Part shown: in pieces, positions 17,163 to 26,371 of the stretch | How the letters are laid out: each line of letters starts with the position of its first letter | How positions within the stretch are numbered: position 1 is the stretch's first letter | Assembly (NCBI GenBank): GCA_035362715.1 | Contig: DAOSDU010000011.1 | Coordinates: forward strand, 1-52,123 | Reading direction: 5' to 3' | DNA length: 52,123 nt | Source of the DNA: Methanofastidiosum sp. | GTDB taxonomy: Archaea > Methanobacteriota_B > Thermococci > Methanofastidiosales > Methanofastidiosaceae | Notes under the pieces: generated by a model | Database searches by the model: none | Seen by the model: only the letters and a program-made list of their open reading frames with translations | Told to the model about the DNA's origin: nothing | Translations under genes and position numbers: made by a program

Positions 17163-17573
17163 TTAAATGTCAAGCCCATCTACTTTAGCTGGATTATAAG
17201 AGAAGAGGTCGCTAAACTCTCTTTTTTCGATCATACTAAGGATATTCTGCTTATTCTTATCGATTAATTTTATCACACTGAATGAATCAATATCTTCGGA
17301 AGCAATTAGAACTATCAAAAAATTCTCTGAAAGGGGGATTGCTATAATCTTCTTATCCTTGATCATAACGGACAAAGCTTCAGGTATCCTGTTTTCTATC
17401 CTTTTAGCAGCGTCAATTACCCCAGCCATTCTTGCAGCTATAATCTGATTATCCTCTTTTTTATCCATAACAGATATCAAAAGGCCATCTATTCCCATTA
17501 TAAATGCATTTTTTATCTTATTATTTTCAAGGGTAAGATTTTTCAAATGCTTGATAAGGATGTCTTCTCTCAT
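17163..17573 (-). CDS. Roadblock/LC7 domain protein
   Basis: 136-residue protein covering one Roadblock/LC7 domain: an N-terminal helix, then the strand pair NAFIMGIDGLLISVMD, the long helix AARMAGVIDAAKRIE, and paired strands ending LIVLIASEDID. Proteins of this fold (MglB type) regulate small Ras-like GTPases or serve as scaffolds. No GTPase gene is adjacent here, so the partner is unknown. It is divergent from the permease gene; the A/T-rich gap 17574-17658 holds promoters for both. Confidence 0.75.
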   Translation of the reverse strand: MREDILIKHLKNLTLENNKIKNAFIMGIDGLLISVMDKKEDNQIIAARMAGVIDAAKRIENRIPEALSVMIKDKKIIAIPLSENFLIVLIASEDIDSFSVIKLIDKNKQNILSMIEKREFSDLFSYNPAKVDGLDI

Positions 17574-17685
17574 CAGACCACATATATCTTTCTTATTCTT
17601 AATTTATAAATATATTTAAACAAAATCTTCAGATAAGTTTAAATCCTAATCAAATAAAATGGCCCTATCACAACGGTGTCAAAAT

Positions 17686-19122
17686 ATGGCTGAAGAATAC
17701 GAAGGCAGTGGAAGTTTAAACTTTAGAAGAGATGTTTTGATCCTCGTGGGATTTACTATTGGTATAGCAATTCTGCTTGATCATATTGGTTTCACACGAA
17801 ATCAAGTCATAGCAACTTCGATATTGGCGGCAACAGTCATCGGGACTCTTCTTTTTTGGAGTTTTAGAGTCGCCATAGCTTTTCTTGGGATATCGATTTT
17901 ATTGTTAACGCGGACATTGGATATCCCTCATCTTATTGAATTTGCATCGCTTGAAGTAATATTATTTCTTGTCGGGATGATGACCCTTGTCGGGATGCTA
18001 AAAGATGTTGGATTTTTTAGGTGGTTGATGATTAAAATCGTCAAACTGACTAACTTCGAAGCGCACCTCCTTTTGATTGTTTTTTGTTTACTATCTGCAG
18101 TCCTTGCAATGGCCATTGATGAGGTCACTTCCATTATTTTCGTAACAGCAGTCTTATTAGAAATAACAGATTATTTTGATGTTAATCCCGTTCCATATGT
18201 TATTTCCTGCGTTATGGCGACTAATATAGGCAGCTCTGGGACAGTTTTGGGGAACCCCATTGGCATATTGATTGCAATGAGGGGAAAATTATCATTTGAA
18301 GATTTTATTATATGGGCATTTCCAGTAGCAATAATATCTTTGATTGCGACTATCCTAGTAGTATTGTTCTGGTATAGAAAGGACGTAGCATTGTTTAAGT
18401 CAAAAATAAGATTAAAAATGAGAACAACAGAAAAATTGGCATTCCAGGACGAATGGGAATTTGTACCAGACAAGAAAGAATTTAAGATAGGTGTTGCAAT
18501 ATTTCTATCCACAATAGCGCTTATTGCTATGCACAAAAGACTTGAATCCTTATTTGATCTCCCACATAATACACTTCTTCTAGCAGCATCTTTAATAGGT
18601 GCAAGTATGGTCATGTTATGGAAAAGAACAAAAGCCAGAGAGTATATTGAAAAAGATGTGGATTGGTGGACACTGATATTCTTCATGATGCTGTTTGCAA
18701 AGGCGGGTACCTTGAAATATACGGGTGTAACAGATATACTTGCACAAAGCGTTGCAGGTATTGCTGGTAGCCTCCCAATTCTTACAACAATGATATTGTG
18801 GATAGCTTCTCTTGGTTCAAGTCTTCTTGATAATGTAGTGTTAGTTGCTGCATTAATACCAGTTGTCGAAAGTTTTAATAGCCTTGGAATTAATACTTTT
18901 CCATTATGGTGGGCTCTTTTATTTGGTGGGTGTTACGGGGGTAACATTACAATGATAGGGAGTACTGCAAATATAGTTGCTTTAGGTATATTAGAAAAAA
19001 GAAAGAAATATAGCATGAGATTCATGAAGTGGTTATGGATTGGGCTTGTAGTGGGGGGAATATCAACACTGATAGCAAATATAATCTTGGTATTCTTAAT
19101 ACCCTATATGCCAATAAGGTGA
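17686..19122 (+). CDS. ArsB/NhaD/SLC13-type ion transporter
   Basis: Integral membrane permease of the ion transporter superfamily (citrate transporter/ArsB/NhaD fold), about 11-12 helices. Two internal halves are separated by a cytosolic segment near residues 240-270, and each half has a re-entrant-type motif: AMAIDEVTSIIFVTA with NIGSSGTVLGNPIG in the first, SSLLDNVVLVAALIP with YGGNITMIGSTANIV in the second. These Asn/Gly/Ser-Thr motifs bind ion and substrate in the family. The substrate (arsenite, sodium, dicarboxylate or other) cannot be told. The start is ATG 17686, seven bases after GGTG; an in-frame ATG at 17659 lies only 18 bp after the TTTAAAT box and would miss the mRNA. The universal stress protein gene follows four bases later. 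Confidence 0.8.
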   Translation: MAEEYEGSGSLNFRRDVLILVGFTIGIAILLDHIGFTRNQVIATSILAATVIGTLLFWSFRVAIAFLGISILLLTRTLDIPHLIEFASLEVILFLVGMMTLVGMLKDVGFFRWLMIKIVKLTNFEAHLLLIVFCLLSAVLAMAIDEVTSIIFVTAVLLEITDYFDVNPVPYVISCVMATNIGSSGTVLGNPIGILIAMRGKLSFEDFIIWAFPVAIISLIATILVVLFWYRKDVALFKSKIRLKMRTTEKLAFQDEWEFVPDKKEFKIGVAIFLSTIALIAMHKRLESLFDLPHNTLLLAASLIGASMVMLWKRTKAREYIEKDVDWWTLIFFMMLFAKAGTLKYTGVTDILAQSVAGIAGSLPILTTMILWIASLGSSLLDNVVLVAALIPVVESFNSLGINTFPLWWALLFGGCYGGNITMIGSTANIVALGILEKRKKYSMRFMKWLWIGLVVGGISTLIANIILVFLIPYMPIR

Positions 19123-19126
19123 TAAT

Positions 19127-19606
19127 ATGAAAATATTGATGTGTACTGATGGCTCCTTCTATTCTGACAGCGCTTTGGCGTATGGGGCACAACTTTTTTG
19201 TAAATCCCAAGAACACGAGGTAGTTGTTTTATACGTTATGCCAAATGTTCATGAAGAGTTCAAGTTTTATGAAAGAAAATTTAACGAAGAAGTAAGAAAG
19301 CTAAAAGAAGTTGAGCTCAAAAATGTTGAAACAATGGAAGATTTAAAAAATCTTAAACCTGTCGATGTCAGCTTCAAAATACTTGAAAATGCTTACAAAT
19401 TATTGATGAAATTTGGGTTTGAGCCTAAAACTAAAGCAAGATCTGGATCCCCTGCCAATGAAATCTTGGCTGAGGCAGAGGAAGGAAAATATGAGTTAAT
19501 TATTATGGGCCAGTATGGATTTACCAAACCAAAAAAGTCTGCCCTTGGTAAGGTAGCTTCTGTAGTTGTCACAAACAGCAAGGTTCCTGTTCTTATCGTA
19601 AAATAA
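19127..19606 (+). CDS. Universal stress protein (UspA family)
   Basis: 159-residue USP domain protein. The N-terminal MKILMCTDGS strand-loop and the C-terminal nucleotide-binding pattern G-x2-G-x9-G (GQYG at about 129, ending ALGKVASVV) indicate the ATP-binding subclass, although the residue after the last glycine is Lys where Ser/Thr is usual. It begins four bases after the permease stop with AAGGTGAT as Shine-Dalgarno, so it is probably a regulator or sensor for that transporter, as for USP proteins paired with other permeases. The 3' end is five bases from the converging aldolase gene. Confidence 0.85.
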   Translation: MKILMCTDGSFYSDSALAYGAQLFCKSQEHEVVVLYVMPNVHEEFKFYERKFNEEVRKLKEVELKNVETMEDLKNLKPVDVSFKILENAYKLLMKFGFEPKTKARSGSPANEILAEAEEGKYELIIMGQYGFTKPKKSALGKVASVVVTNSKVPVLIVK

Positions 19607-19611
19607 TTTTA

Positions 19612-20163
19612 TTATTTACTTTTGCTTAAATCGCAGAAATATTTTACCTTTGCACTGTGTTCCATCATAGTTGTATGGACATAGGCTTCTTCTAGTATCT
19701 TACCAACAGCAAATGTACCATGAGCTTTAACAATACATCCTTTATGTTTTTCAAGAGATTTTGCAGCATTTTCTGCTAGCTCTTTTGTTCCAATATTTCC
19801 AGTTACTATTGGTATTTCATGAAAAAAGAATTTTCCTTCAGAGTCGTAAGGCTCAATTGATGTATTATGCAAAAGAGATTCTATAACTGCAAAGGGGCAG
19901 TGTGCGTGTATAATTGCAAGTGCAGAAGTCCGTTTGTAGATTTCTCTATGAACAATGGTCTCACTTGAAGCTATTAAGTCTAGAGATGAGGGTTTATGAA
20001 GATCCACAGTAACAACAGATGCTTCAGTTATCTCGTCAAGCATACAACCACTTCTTGTAACTGTAATACTATCCCCCACTCTAACACTAATATTACCAAA
20101 ATGAGAGCTAAGATAACCCCCATCAACAAGTTTTTTACCGAACTTACTTATTTCTTTCCACAT
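19612..20163 (-). CDS. Class II aldolase (fuculose/ribulose-phosphate aldolase family)
   Basis: 183-residue zinc-dependent aldolase of the AraD/FucA family. Visible features are GYLSSHFGNISVR near the N-terminus, the SETIVHREIY catalytic region and the HAHCPFA zinc site (about residues 92-98), with a third ligand in VKAHGTFAVG (about 145). Enzymes of this family split ketose-1-phosphates into DHAP and an aldehyde; archaeal members act in 5-deoxyribose and methylthioribose salvage. Its start overlaps the end of the upstream aldehyde oxidoreductase by 16 bp, so the pair is co-translated: an aldehyde producer and an aldehyde oxidiser. mtnA (28.7 kb) makes the kind of substrate such an aldolase could use. 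Confidence 0.82.
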   Translation of the reverse strand: MWKEISKFGKKLVDGGYLSSHFGNISVRVGDSITVTRSGCMLDEITEASVVTVDLHKPSSLDLIASSETIVHREIYKRTSALAIIHAHCPFAVIESLLHNTSIEPYDSEGKFFFHEIPIVTGNIGTKELAENAAKSLEKHKGCIVKAHGTFAVGKILEEAYVHTTMMEHSAKVKYFCDLSKSK

Positions 20164-21866
20164 AAAAATTTCCCCTCATTTTTTAAGCCAAGTGATTCAA
20201 GTTTCTCCATAGTTGGAACTCCTTTAATCCATCCCCTATAAGTATAATATTCATCAAGTACAGAATTAAATTCATCTTTTGATATACCATCGCTGCCAAA
20301 AAATCTTTCTGGAAGGGTATCTTCAGAATATGACATATCCTCTCTGAGATTAAACAATCTCTCAAGATTATATATCCTCTCCCCAGTTTTTATAAATTCT
20401 TCAGATGTATACAACTCACCAACGCTCGCAGAAAGTAAATTTGCATATTCTTCTTCTGACAATGCAAAAGACGAGAATTGACACATTATCAATGAGTGAA
20501 TACTTGCCGAAATATTTTGGAATATCTGTATAAGGCCACTTTTACCAGAAAATGATAGTCTGTCAATCAGCTTCGGCTTGCCCAGTATTTCTGGCCCCAC
20601 CATGTAAGCTCTAAGATGGCATGCGCCCCTATTGGAAGTTGCATAACTCAATGCAAGCCCCAAAACACCCCGGGGGTCGTATCCTGGTATCTCTAGGCCC
20701 TTTACAGACATTGAAGACTCTTCTCTACCCTTACCTTTTGAATACCTAAAAGATCCCTGGCTTAAAGGCCCACCTTCGACTATCTCTTTAAGCGGCTTTT
20801 CAATATCCTTTTTCCCTTCTAATTCTATATAACAGCTTACAGCATTTCCTGCTGAAATGGTATCTACACCATAATCATTACAGATATAATTTGCCTGTAT
20901 GATCTTTTCAATATCATCATTCATTGAGTTTGGGCCAAACATTGCAATAGTTTCATATTCCGGTATTTCTATATTTCGCTTTCTGTCCTCACGTTTGCAG
21001 GCTATAAAACAATTGTAACAAGTTTTCTTCTTGATATCATAATTTTCCGCTATATATTCCCCGGAAACCTTGTACGCATTTTCAAAATGAACTTTTCTAA
21101 AATTGTCAGTTGGCATTATCCGCATCGTGTTTATGAGATTTACAAGAGAAGGAGTGCCATAATAAGCCAATCCTTTTGATGCAACTGGTGAAGCATTTAA
21201 AAGTCTCATCGATTCTGATATGTATTTCTTCATTTTTTCGCTGTCAGATATTTGGATTTCTTTCTTTCCTCTGACAATAAATGCTTTTAATTTTTTTGAG
21301 CCCATTACTGCCCCAAGGCCGCCCCTTCCGCAGGCATGAGTGTACTCACTCATTATTGAAGAAATCGGTATTAATTTTTCACCTGCTTTTCCTACGCATG
21401 ATACCTTAAAGCCGTCATTTGATAGGATTGATGTAGACTCCTTTACATTTTTTCCCCATATGTTTGATGCGTCTTTTATTTCAACATTACCATCGTCTAT
21501 TTCGATATAAACAGGTTTTTCTGCAGCCCCCTTAATCACAACAACGTCAAAGCCCGCCATCCTAAGTTCTCTTCCAAAAAAACCACCTGCGCTCGAATCA
21601 AAGACAGTGCCTGTAAGAGGGGATTTAGAAACGACTATATGCCTCCCAGAAAGTGGAACAACAGTTCCTGTTATAGGTCCTGTTGCAAATATCAAAATAT
21701 TATCGCGTGAAAGTGGATCGGTATTTGGAGGAAGCATATCAAATAGTAGTTTTACTCCAACACCCCTACCTCCAATATATTTACTGGCCATCTTTTTATC
21801 CAGTTTTTTTACTTCAATTTTTTCAGTATCTAGGTCTATCTCTAGAAGATTTTCTATGTAGGGCAA
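20148..21866 (-). CDS. aor: Aldehyde ferredoxin oxidoreductase
   Basis: Tungsto-bispterin enzyme oxidising aldehydes to acids with ferredoxin. The N-terminal domain has GGRGVGVKLLFD and the FATGPITGT and SAGGFFG cofactor-binding segments. The [4Fe-4S] ligands are C283, C286 and C290 (CYNCFIAC) with C462 (MCQFSSF) as fourth. The pterin-region segment SYATSNRGACHLRAY is also present. At 572 residues it is slightly shorter than the characterised Pyrococcus AOR (about 605). The start is TTG 21866, five bases after GGAGA; no ATG lies nearby. It is the first gene of a two-gene unit with the class II aldolase, divergent from the histidine kinase. Confidence 0.92.
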   Translation of the reverse strand: MPYIENLLEIDLDTEKIEVKKLDKKMASKYIGGRGVGVKLLFDMLPPNTDPLSRDNILIFATGPITGTVVPLSGRHIVVSKSPLTGTVFDSSAGGFFGRELRMAGFDVVVIKGAAEKPVYIEIDDGNVEIKDASNIWGKNVKESTSILSNDGFKVSCVGKAGEKLIPISSIMSEYTHACGRGGLGAVMGSKKLKAFIVRGKKEIQISDSEKMKKYISESMRLLNASPVASKGLAYYGTPSLVNLINTMRIMPTDNFRKVHFENAYKVSGEYIAENYDIKKKTCYNCFIACKREDRKRNIEIPEYETIAMFGPNSMNDDIEKIIQANYICNDYGVDTISAGNAVSCYIELEGKKDIEKPLKEIVEGGPLSQGSFRYSKGKGREESSMSVKGLEIPGYDPRGVLGLALSYATSNRGACHLRAYMVGPEILGKPKLIDRLSFSGKSGLIQIFQNISASIHSLIMCQFSSFALSEEEYANLLSASVGELYTSEEFIKTGERIYNLERLFNLREDMSYSEDTLPERFFGSDGISKDEFNSVLDEYYTYRGWIKGVPTMEKLESLGLKNEGKFLCGKK

Positions 21867-22001
21867 ATGAATCTCCGTTTGAAACTAAAATATGTCACTT
21901 TAAGAAGTTTTCTTTTTCTTTATTTGTGATTTAATTAATTTTATTTAAGAAAATCGCAATATTAAAGCAAATATATAAAAAGACCTCTAAAACACAAGTT
22001 A

Positions 22002-23087
22002 TTGAGTACGAATAAAATGACAGAAACCAAGGAATTTTCTCCATCAAACTCCACTTTCAATGTGAGTATATCAAAAAACTTTGCCATGCCAATGGCTGAA
22101 ATAGTAGAGGATAGGCTGCTTTTTTTTAATGATGCCCTCATAAATATGACAGGATTTTCAAGAGACGATCTAAAAAATATCTCCTTTCCCGACTTATTAT
22201 GTTGCAATGGAAAAGAAAACATACTTACCGTTCTTAATTCAAAAACAAAAGATAGCATATTCTCCTACACTACAACAGGGTCAGTCATGAATAAAAGCGG
22301 TGGAGAGATTTTATGTGAAATTAAGTTTGATTTTTTAGACAGAGAAGGAACTAAAACCATACTTGCTTCATTTAAAGAAATTGATCAGACTAAAGGAATC
22401 AATCTCTCTCCTTTGATATCGGAAAAACTAGACTCCATCAAAAGGCTTTCAGCAAGCCTTTCACATGAAATTAATAATCCTTTAAATGTCATTGTTAATT
22501 ATCTATATATTATTGAGAATACCAATGACGACGAAAAAAGAAAACAATATATCCAGACTGTAAACTATGAAGTCGAAAGAATTGCCGGCATATTGAACTG
22601 GCTTTTGGATTTCTCATCTTATATGCACGGTGAGATATCTGCAATTGATGTAGATAGCGAGATAAAAAAAGCAATTGAATTAGTTGAAAACGATTTCAAA
22701 TCAAAAAACATATCTATTTCTTTAAAAGAATGTGGCGATTGCATTGTTCCTTTTACTGAAGGTCAACTTCAAAGAGCCGTAATGAATCTCCTATTAAATG
22801 CTAAAGATGCTTTGATTAATATAGACCGCAATGCGACTGTAAAAATAGAAACTATAAAGAATCAAGACTACATTGAGATCAAAGTCACTGACAATGGTAT
22901 TGGCATACCCCCAGAAAATCTTGAACGTATATTTGACCCTTTCTATACAACAAAATCATTTACAAATAACCGAGGTATCGGTTTACCTATGACGCACAGA
23001 ATAATTGAGTCTCATGGCGGCAAGATGTACGTAGATAGCGACATAAATAAAGGGACTACAGTTAAAATTTGCCTCACAAGGGGGTGA
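22002..23087 (+). CDS. PAS-domain sensor histidine kinase, cytosolic
   Basis: Two-component kinase with an N-terminal PAS-like domain (about residues 25-130), a HisKA dimerisation helix with phospho-acceptor His in SLSHEINNPLN (about 156), and an HATPase with N box NLLLNAKDAL, G1 DNGIGIP, F box FDPFYTTK and G2 RGIGLP. No membrane helix is seen, so it senses a cytosolic signal. The reported start is TTG 22002, 26 bp after an ATATATAAAA box and thus leaderless; ATG 22017 is the alternative. It is followed four bases after its stop by its likely response regulator, with Shine-Dalgarno GGGGGTGA overlapping its end. Confidence 0.9.
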   Translation: MSTNKMTETKEFSPSNSTFNVSISKNFAMPMAEIVEDRLLFFNDALINMTGFSRDDLKNISFPDLLCCNGKENILTVLNSKTKDSIFSYTTTGSVMNKSGGEILCEIKFDFLDREGTKTILASFKEIDQTKGINLSPLISEKLDSIKRLSASLSHEINNPLNVIVNYLYIIENTNDDEKRKQYIQTVNYEVERIAGILNWLLDFSSYMHGEISAIDVDSEIKKAIELVENDFKSKNISISLKECGDCIVPFTEGQLQRAVMNLLLNAKDALINIDRNATVKIETIKNQDYIEIKVTDNGIGIPPENLERIFDPFYTTKSFTNNRGIGLPMTHRIIESHGGKMYVDSDINKGTTVKICLTRG

Positions 23088-23091
23088 ATCA

Positions 23092-24435
23092 ATGGATAAA
23101 GACGAGTTCAATATTCTAATAGTCGATGATGAAATAAACATAAGGGACAGCCTGAAAATAATCTTGGAAACAGAAGGATACACTGTATTAGATGCGGACA
23201 GTGGCGAAGAAGCAATCAAAAAATTCAAAAGTAATAGCATTCATCTTGTTCTGCTTGACCTCAAAATGAAGGGGATGTCTGGTGAAGAAACTTTAAAAAA
23301 TATTAAGAATATCAATTCTGAAACAATGGTTATAATTTTAACTGGCCACGCAACCCTTGACTCATCACTTGAAGCTATTAAACATGGGGCCTACGATTAT
23401 CTGAAAAAACCTGTTAGCGTAGACGATATAAGGCGCCTTGTTTTCAAGGCCTATGATAGGTGGAAACTATCTAATCTTGTGAAGCATTATAATAATGCAT
23501 TGAAACAGAGATATGTAAAAAGAAACAAAGAATTACTTTCTGTGATTACTTTATCGGAGAAGCTTAGAGAAATTGATTCCTTAGAAAAAGGGGCAAAGCT
23601 AATCGTGGACACAATTCATGAGGCAGTTGGAGTTGACAAAGTAGTATTTTACTCAGTTGAAGGGGATGGGAATCCTATAATTTTAAATAAGATAGGATTT
23701 AACTTAAAAGAAGAAAAAAAACTCATTAATATTTATAATAACTATAAAAATAAAAATACGGCCCCTGTCTCTAAAAATAGTTTTTTCTCGCCCATATTTT
23801 TTGAAAAGGATATCATAGGGGCATTATATGTTGAGAAATTAGATACGCCTTTTGAACAAGAGGATGAAAACGTTATCATTTTAATATCTGGAGAATCCAC
23901 TCCATTTCTTTTAAGATTTAAGTATAATATATCTACTAATGGAGAAGAAGAGGCACCTTTCCCAATTAAGTATGAACTCCCCTCCAGCAAATCATTTATA
24001 GTCTATGAAAAAAAATATGAGAAGAGTTTTGAAATCTTTAAGGACCTTGTAACACACAACATATCAGGTCTTGCAATAACAAGAACATCACCTGGATTAC
24101 TAAAGAAAATATATGATCTTGAAAAGACGCCTTTTATTTGGTTATCAAAGATAGAAGGAGTAAATACAATTTCTCCTATTTACCTAAATAGCCTTATGAA
24201 CCTAATAACAGATTTTATTAATAAAGGAAAAGATTCCATTGTTATTCTGGAAGGGCTTGAATATTTAATAGCTCAGAACAATTTTGATATAGTCTTAAAA
24301 TTTATACAAGCGCTTAGAGATTTAGTTCTAATTGAAAATTCACGCTTGATTATTCCATTAAATAAAGACGCTTTTAGCCAAAAGGAGCTTGCACAACTTG
24401 AAAAAGAACTTGAAGTATTAAAACTAAAAAATTGA
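23092..24435 (+). CDS. Response regulator with GAF-like and DUF835 domains
   Basis: The N-terminal receiver domain has acidic pocket VDDE (11-14), phospho-acceptor D56 in LLDLKMKG, Thr in ILTGH and Lys in YLKKPV. A coiled region follows, then a GAF-like middle domain (about 150-285) and a C-terminal domain (about 300-445) that I recognise as DUF835, a RecA/KaiC-like fold common in Euryarchaeota near signalling genes (FIVYEKKYEKS, then ITRTSPG, FIWLSKI, VILEGLEYLI). There is no DNA-binding domain, so output is probably protein-protein. It is cotranscribed with the kinase. Confidence 0.85.
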   Translation: MDKDEFNILIVDDEINIRDSLKIILETEGYTVLDADSGEEAIKKFKSNSIHLVLLDLKMKGMSGEETLKNIKNINSETMVIILTGHATLDSSLEAIKHGAYDYLKKPVSVDDIRRLVFKAYDRWKLSNLVKHYNNALKQRYVKRNKELLSVITLSEKLREIDSLEKGAKLIVDTIHEAVGVDKVVFYSVEGDGNPIILNKIGFNLKEEKKLINIYNNYKNKNTAPVSKNSFFSPIFFEKDIIGALYVEKLDTPFEQEDENVIILISGESTPFLLRFKYNISTNGEEEAPFPIKYELPSSKSFIVYEKKYEKSFEIFKDLVTHNISGLAITRTSPGLLKKIYDLEKTPFIWLSKIEGVNTISPIYLNSLMNLITDFINKGKDSIVILEGLEYLIAQNNFDIVLKFIQALRDLVLIENSRLIIPLNKDAFSQKELAQLEKELEVLKLKN

Positions 24436-24497
24436 GAAAATCGCATATCTTAGCCAAATCTTTTTAAGCTTTTCGCTACAATTGTATTAAGATTTGC

Positions 24498-24806
24498 ATG
24501 ACTGGCAACCTAAATGATGAAGATTTAAGAAGGGAACTATTAAAACTCATAGAAGAAACAAGGAATCAAATCCCTAATAAATCTGAGATGAAAGAAGCTG
24601 TTATTGCTAGATCTTTTATAGTATTTGCTCTTGGATGTTTTACTGGGATTGAAATGTACACCATTAACCTATTCTTGACTTCTAAAATAGAAATAAGTCT
24701 AATGTTCTTGGGATTCTTCTTTGTGATAGGCTTTCTAATTGGTGTTTATGTAGAAAAAATAGATTTATTAAATATAAAATCTAAATATGGTCATTTAGAT
24801 TATTGA
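24498..24806 (+). CDS. Small membrane protein with two helices
   Basis: 102 residues: a charged N-terminal helix (about 1-35), then two membrane helices (about 36-60 and 67-88) and a short charged tail. I do not recognise a family. The ATG is preceded by an A/T-rich stretch with TTTTTAAGC about 26-30 bp upstream and has no Shine-Dalgarno, so it may be leaderless. Its end overlaps the converging secD by seven bases. The small charged plus two-helix layout is seen in accessory membrane proteins, but no role can be assigned. Confidence 0.55.
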   Translation: MTGNLNDEDLRRELLKLIEETRNQIPNKSEMKEAVIARSFIVFALGCFTGIEMYTINLFLTSKIEISLMFLGFFFVIGFLIGVYVEKIDLLNIKSKYGHLDY

Positions 24807-26371
24807 TTTTTTAATAATATTTTTGCTATATTGCCATAAGCAGGTCTTGTTATTGTTATTCCAATTAAAAGACCTATTATTGTAGTCACTGCAAATCCTC
24901 TAAGCATCCCCAAACTCAAATATGCAAGAGGGGCCATAGCCCCTATTGTTGTGAAGGCTGATGTGAATATAATAAAGAAGGCATGCTCAACTCTCTTTTT
25001 GATGCTCTTCCTTTTTCTCTTCTCTCCACCTTTTTCCATCAGGGATTCATCTGTAATAACTATCTGGTGGTCTACACCTGTACCTATTGCGGCAATAATA
25101 CCCGCCATCGCGGCAAGATCAATTGTCCAGTGGATAACAGATGCAACACCCAATATTATAATAATCTCTGAGAAGGATATTAGTATTATGGGCAAGGAAA
25201 TATAGATTCTTCTGTATCGAATGAAAACAATAGCTGCAACTGCAAGAAGCGCTGCAAGACCTGCAATCAGCACTTGTCTAATAAACTCTGAACCAAGTGT
25301 CGGTGAAATAAAGCTCTTCCCCACAATTTCTGTTGCAACAGGAAGTGCACCTGATTGAAGTATTATCTTTAATTCTGAAGTTTCTTTGATAGCCTCTTCT
25401 GAAGTCGCGGAAACGCCTTGTATTACATAAGATGGTGTAGCCGAAGCCTCTCCAGTGGCGAGATTTTCAGAGAGTAATGGAGAGTTCATAAGACCAACTA
25501 CTCTTGAGAAATAGGCGCTTTGGCTCTCATTTTCTGCCATGATTTCTCTTTCAGTTTTGAATCCCATGGCAGCTATCTGATTGTAGATGTCTCTTCCAAC
25601 TTCATTTTCTGTTGCAAGGACTATTACTCTTTCCTTATCCCCCACATAATTCTTCAAGAGTGAAGGAATTTCTGAGCTATTTGTATAAGTTACTATTTTT
25701 ATATCGTCTCCAATTCTCCTTTCAATCGAAAATACATTTTCTATTTGAGGGATTGAAACGTTTACATCAATTCCTGATATATTAAAGTCAGATGGCAGGC
25801 CAGTTATGGAACCGTACATATTTTTGTTCATCACTATAACTGAATTTGCAGGCCTGTCAAGAAACATGTCTACTGGGTATCCGCCTTTGCCTTTAGCTAC
25901 GTTAGCAAAAGTTTGCCCAGCTTCCTTAGTAATGGTGAATGGTACATTCCAGTTTATTCCTTCATATGAAGTTTGCCTGACTTCAGGTGGATCTACCCTT
26001 ACAATATCTGAGCCTTTTACGGCAACTACTCCATCAATTCTTGCCTCGTATACCCCCTGCTCTTGGAGAATCTTAATGACACTTGCTTCTTTTTCTGCTG
26101 AAGTTCCTGAGACCTCAACCATTATATTGGATTCTCCCCACGGCCTTACATTTACATCAGATATACCAAGCCTGTTCAATCTTAACTCAAGCCTTGTAAC
26201 AGTATCCTCCATTACATCATTTGCAACGGCTCTTTCAAGCTCCAAGGTAACAAGTGTTCCACCTTCTAGATCAAGGCCTGTAGATATGCCGTTAAAATTA
26301 ATTGCAACAGCTGAAAATATCACTGCAACTATCAATAAGAGAACTCTGCCGTTCTTTAGAATCTTATTCAT
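24800..26371 (-). CDS. secD: Protein-export membrane protein SecD
   Basis: RND-family accessory subunit of the Sec translocon; with SecF it uses the proton gradient to pull exported proteins outward. There is an N-terminal helix (about 7-25), the D1 motif GLDLEGGT, a large extracytoplasmic domain (about 40-350), then five membrane helices including GIIAAIGTGVDHQIVITDE, the SecD helix 4 region. The 523-residue length is normal for archaea. The ATG directly follows the secF stop (TAA-ATG), so the order is secF-secD in one operon. Confidence 0.95.
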   Translation of the reverse strand: MNKILKNGRVLLLIVAVIFSAVAINFNGISTGLDLEGGTLVTLELERAVANDVMEDTVTRLELRLNRLGISDVNVRPWGESNIMVEVSGTSAEKEASVIKILQEQGVYEARIDGVVAVKGSDIVRVDPPEVRQTSYEGINWNVPFTITKEAGQTFANVAKGKGGYPVDMFLDRPANSVIVMNKNMYGSITGLPSDFNISGIDVNVSIPQIENVFSIERRIGDDIKIVTYTNSSEIPSLLKNYVGDKERVIVLATENEVGRDIYNQIAAMGFKTEREIMAENESQSAYFSRVVGLMNSPLLSENLATGEASATPSYVIQGVSATSEEAIKETSELKIILQSGALPVATEIVGKSFISPTLGSEFIRQVLIAGLAALLAVAAIVFIRYRRIYISLPIILISFSEIIIILGVASVIHWTIDLAAMAGIIAAIGTGVDHQIVITDESLMEKGGEKRKRKSIKKRVEHAFFIIFTSAFTTIGAMAPLAYLSLGMLRGFAVTTIIGLLIGITITRPAYGNIAKILLKNQ

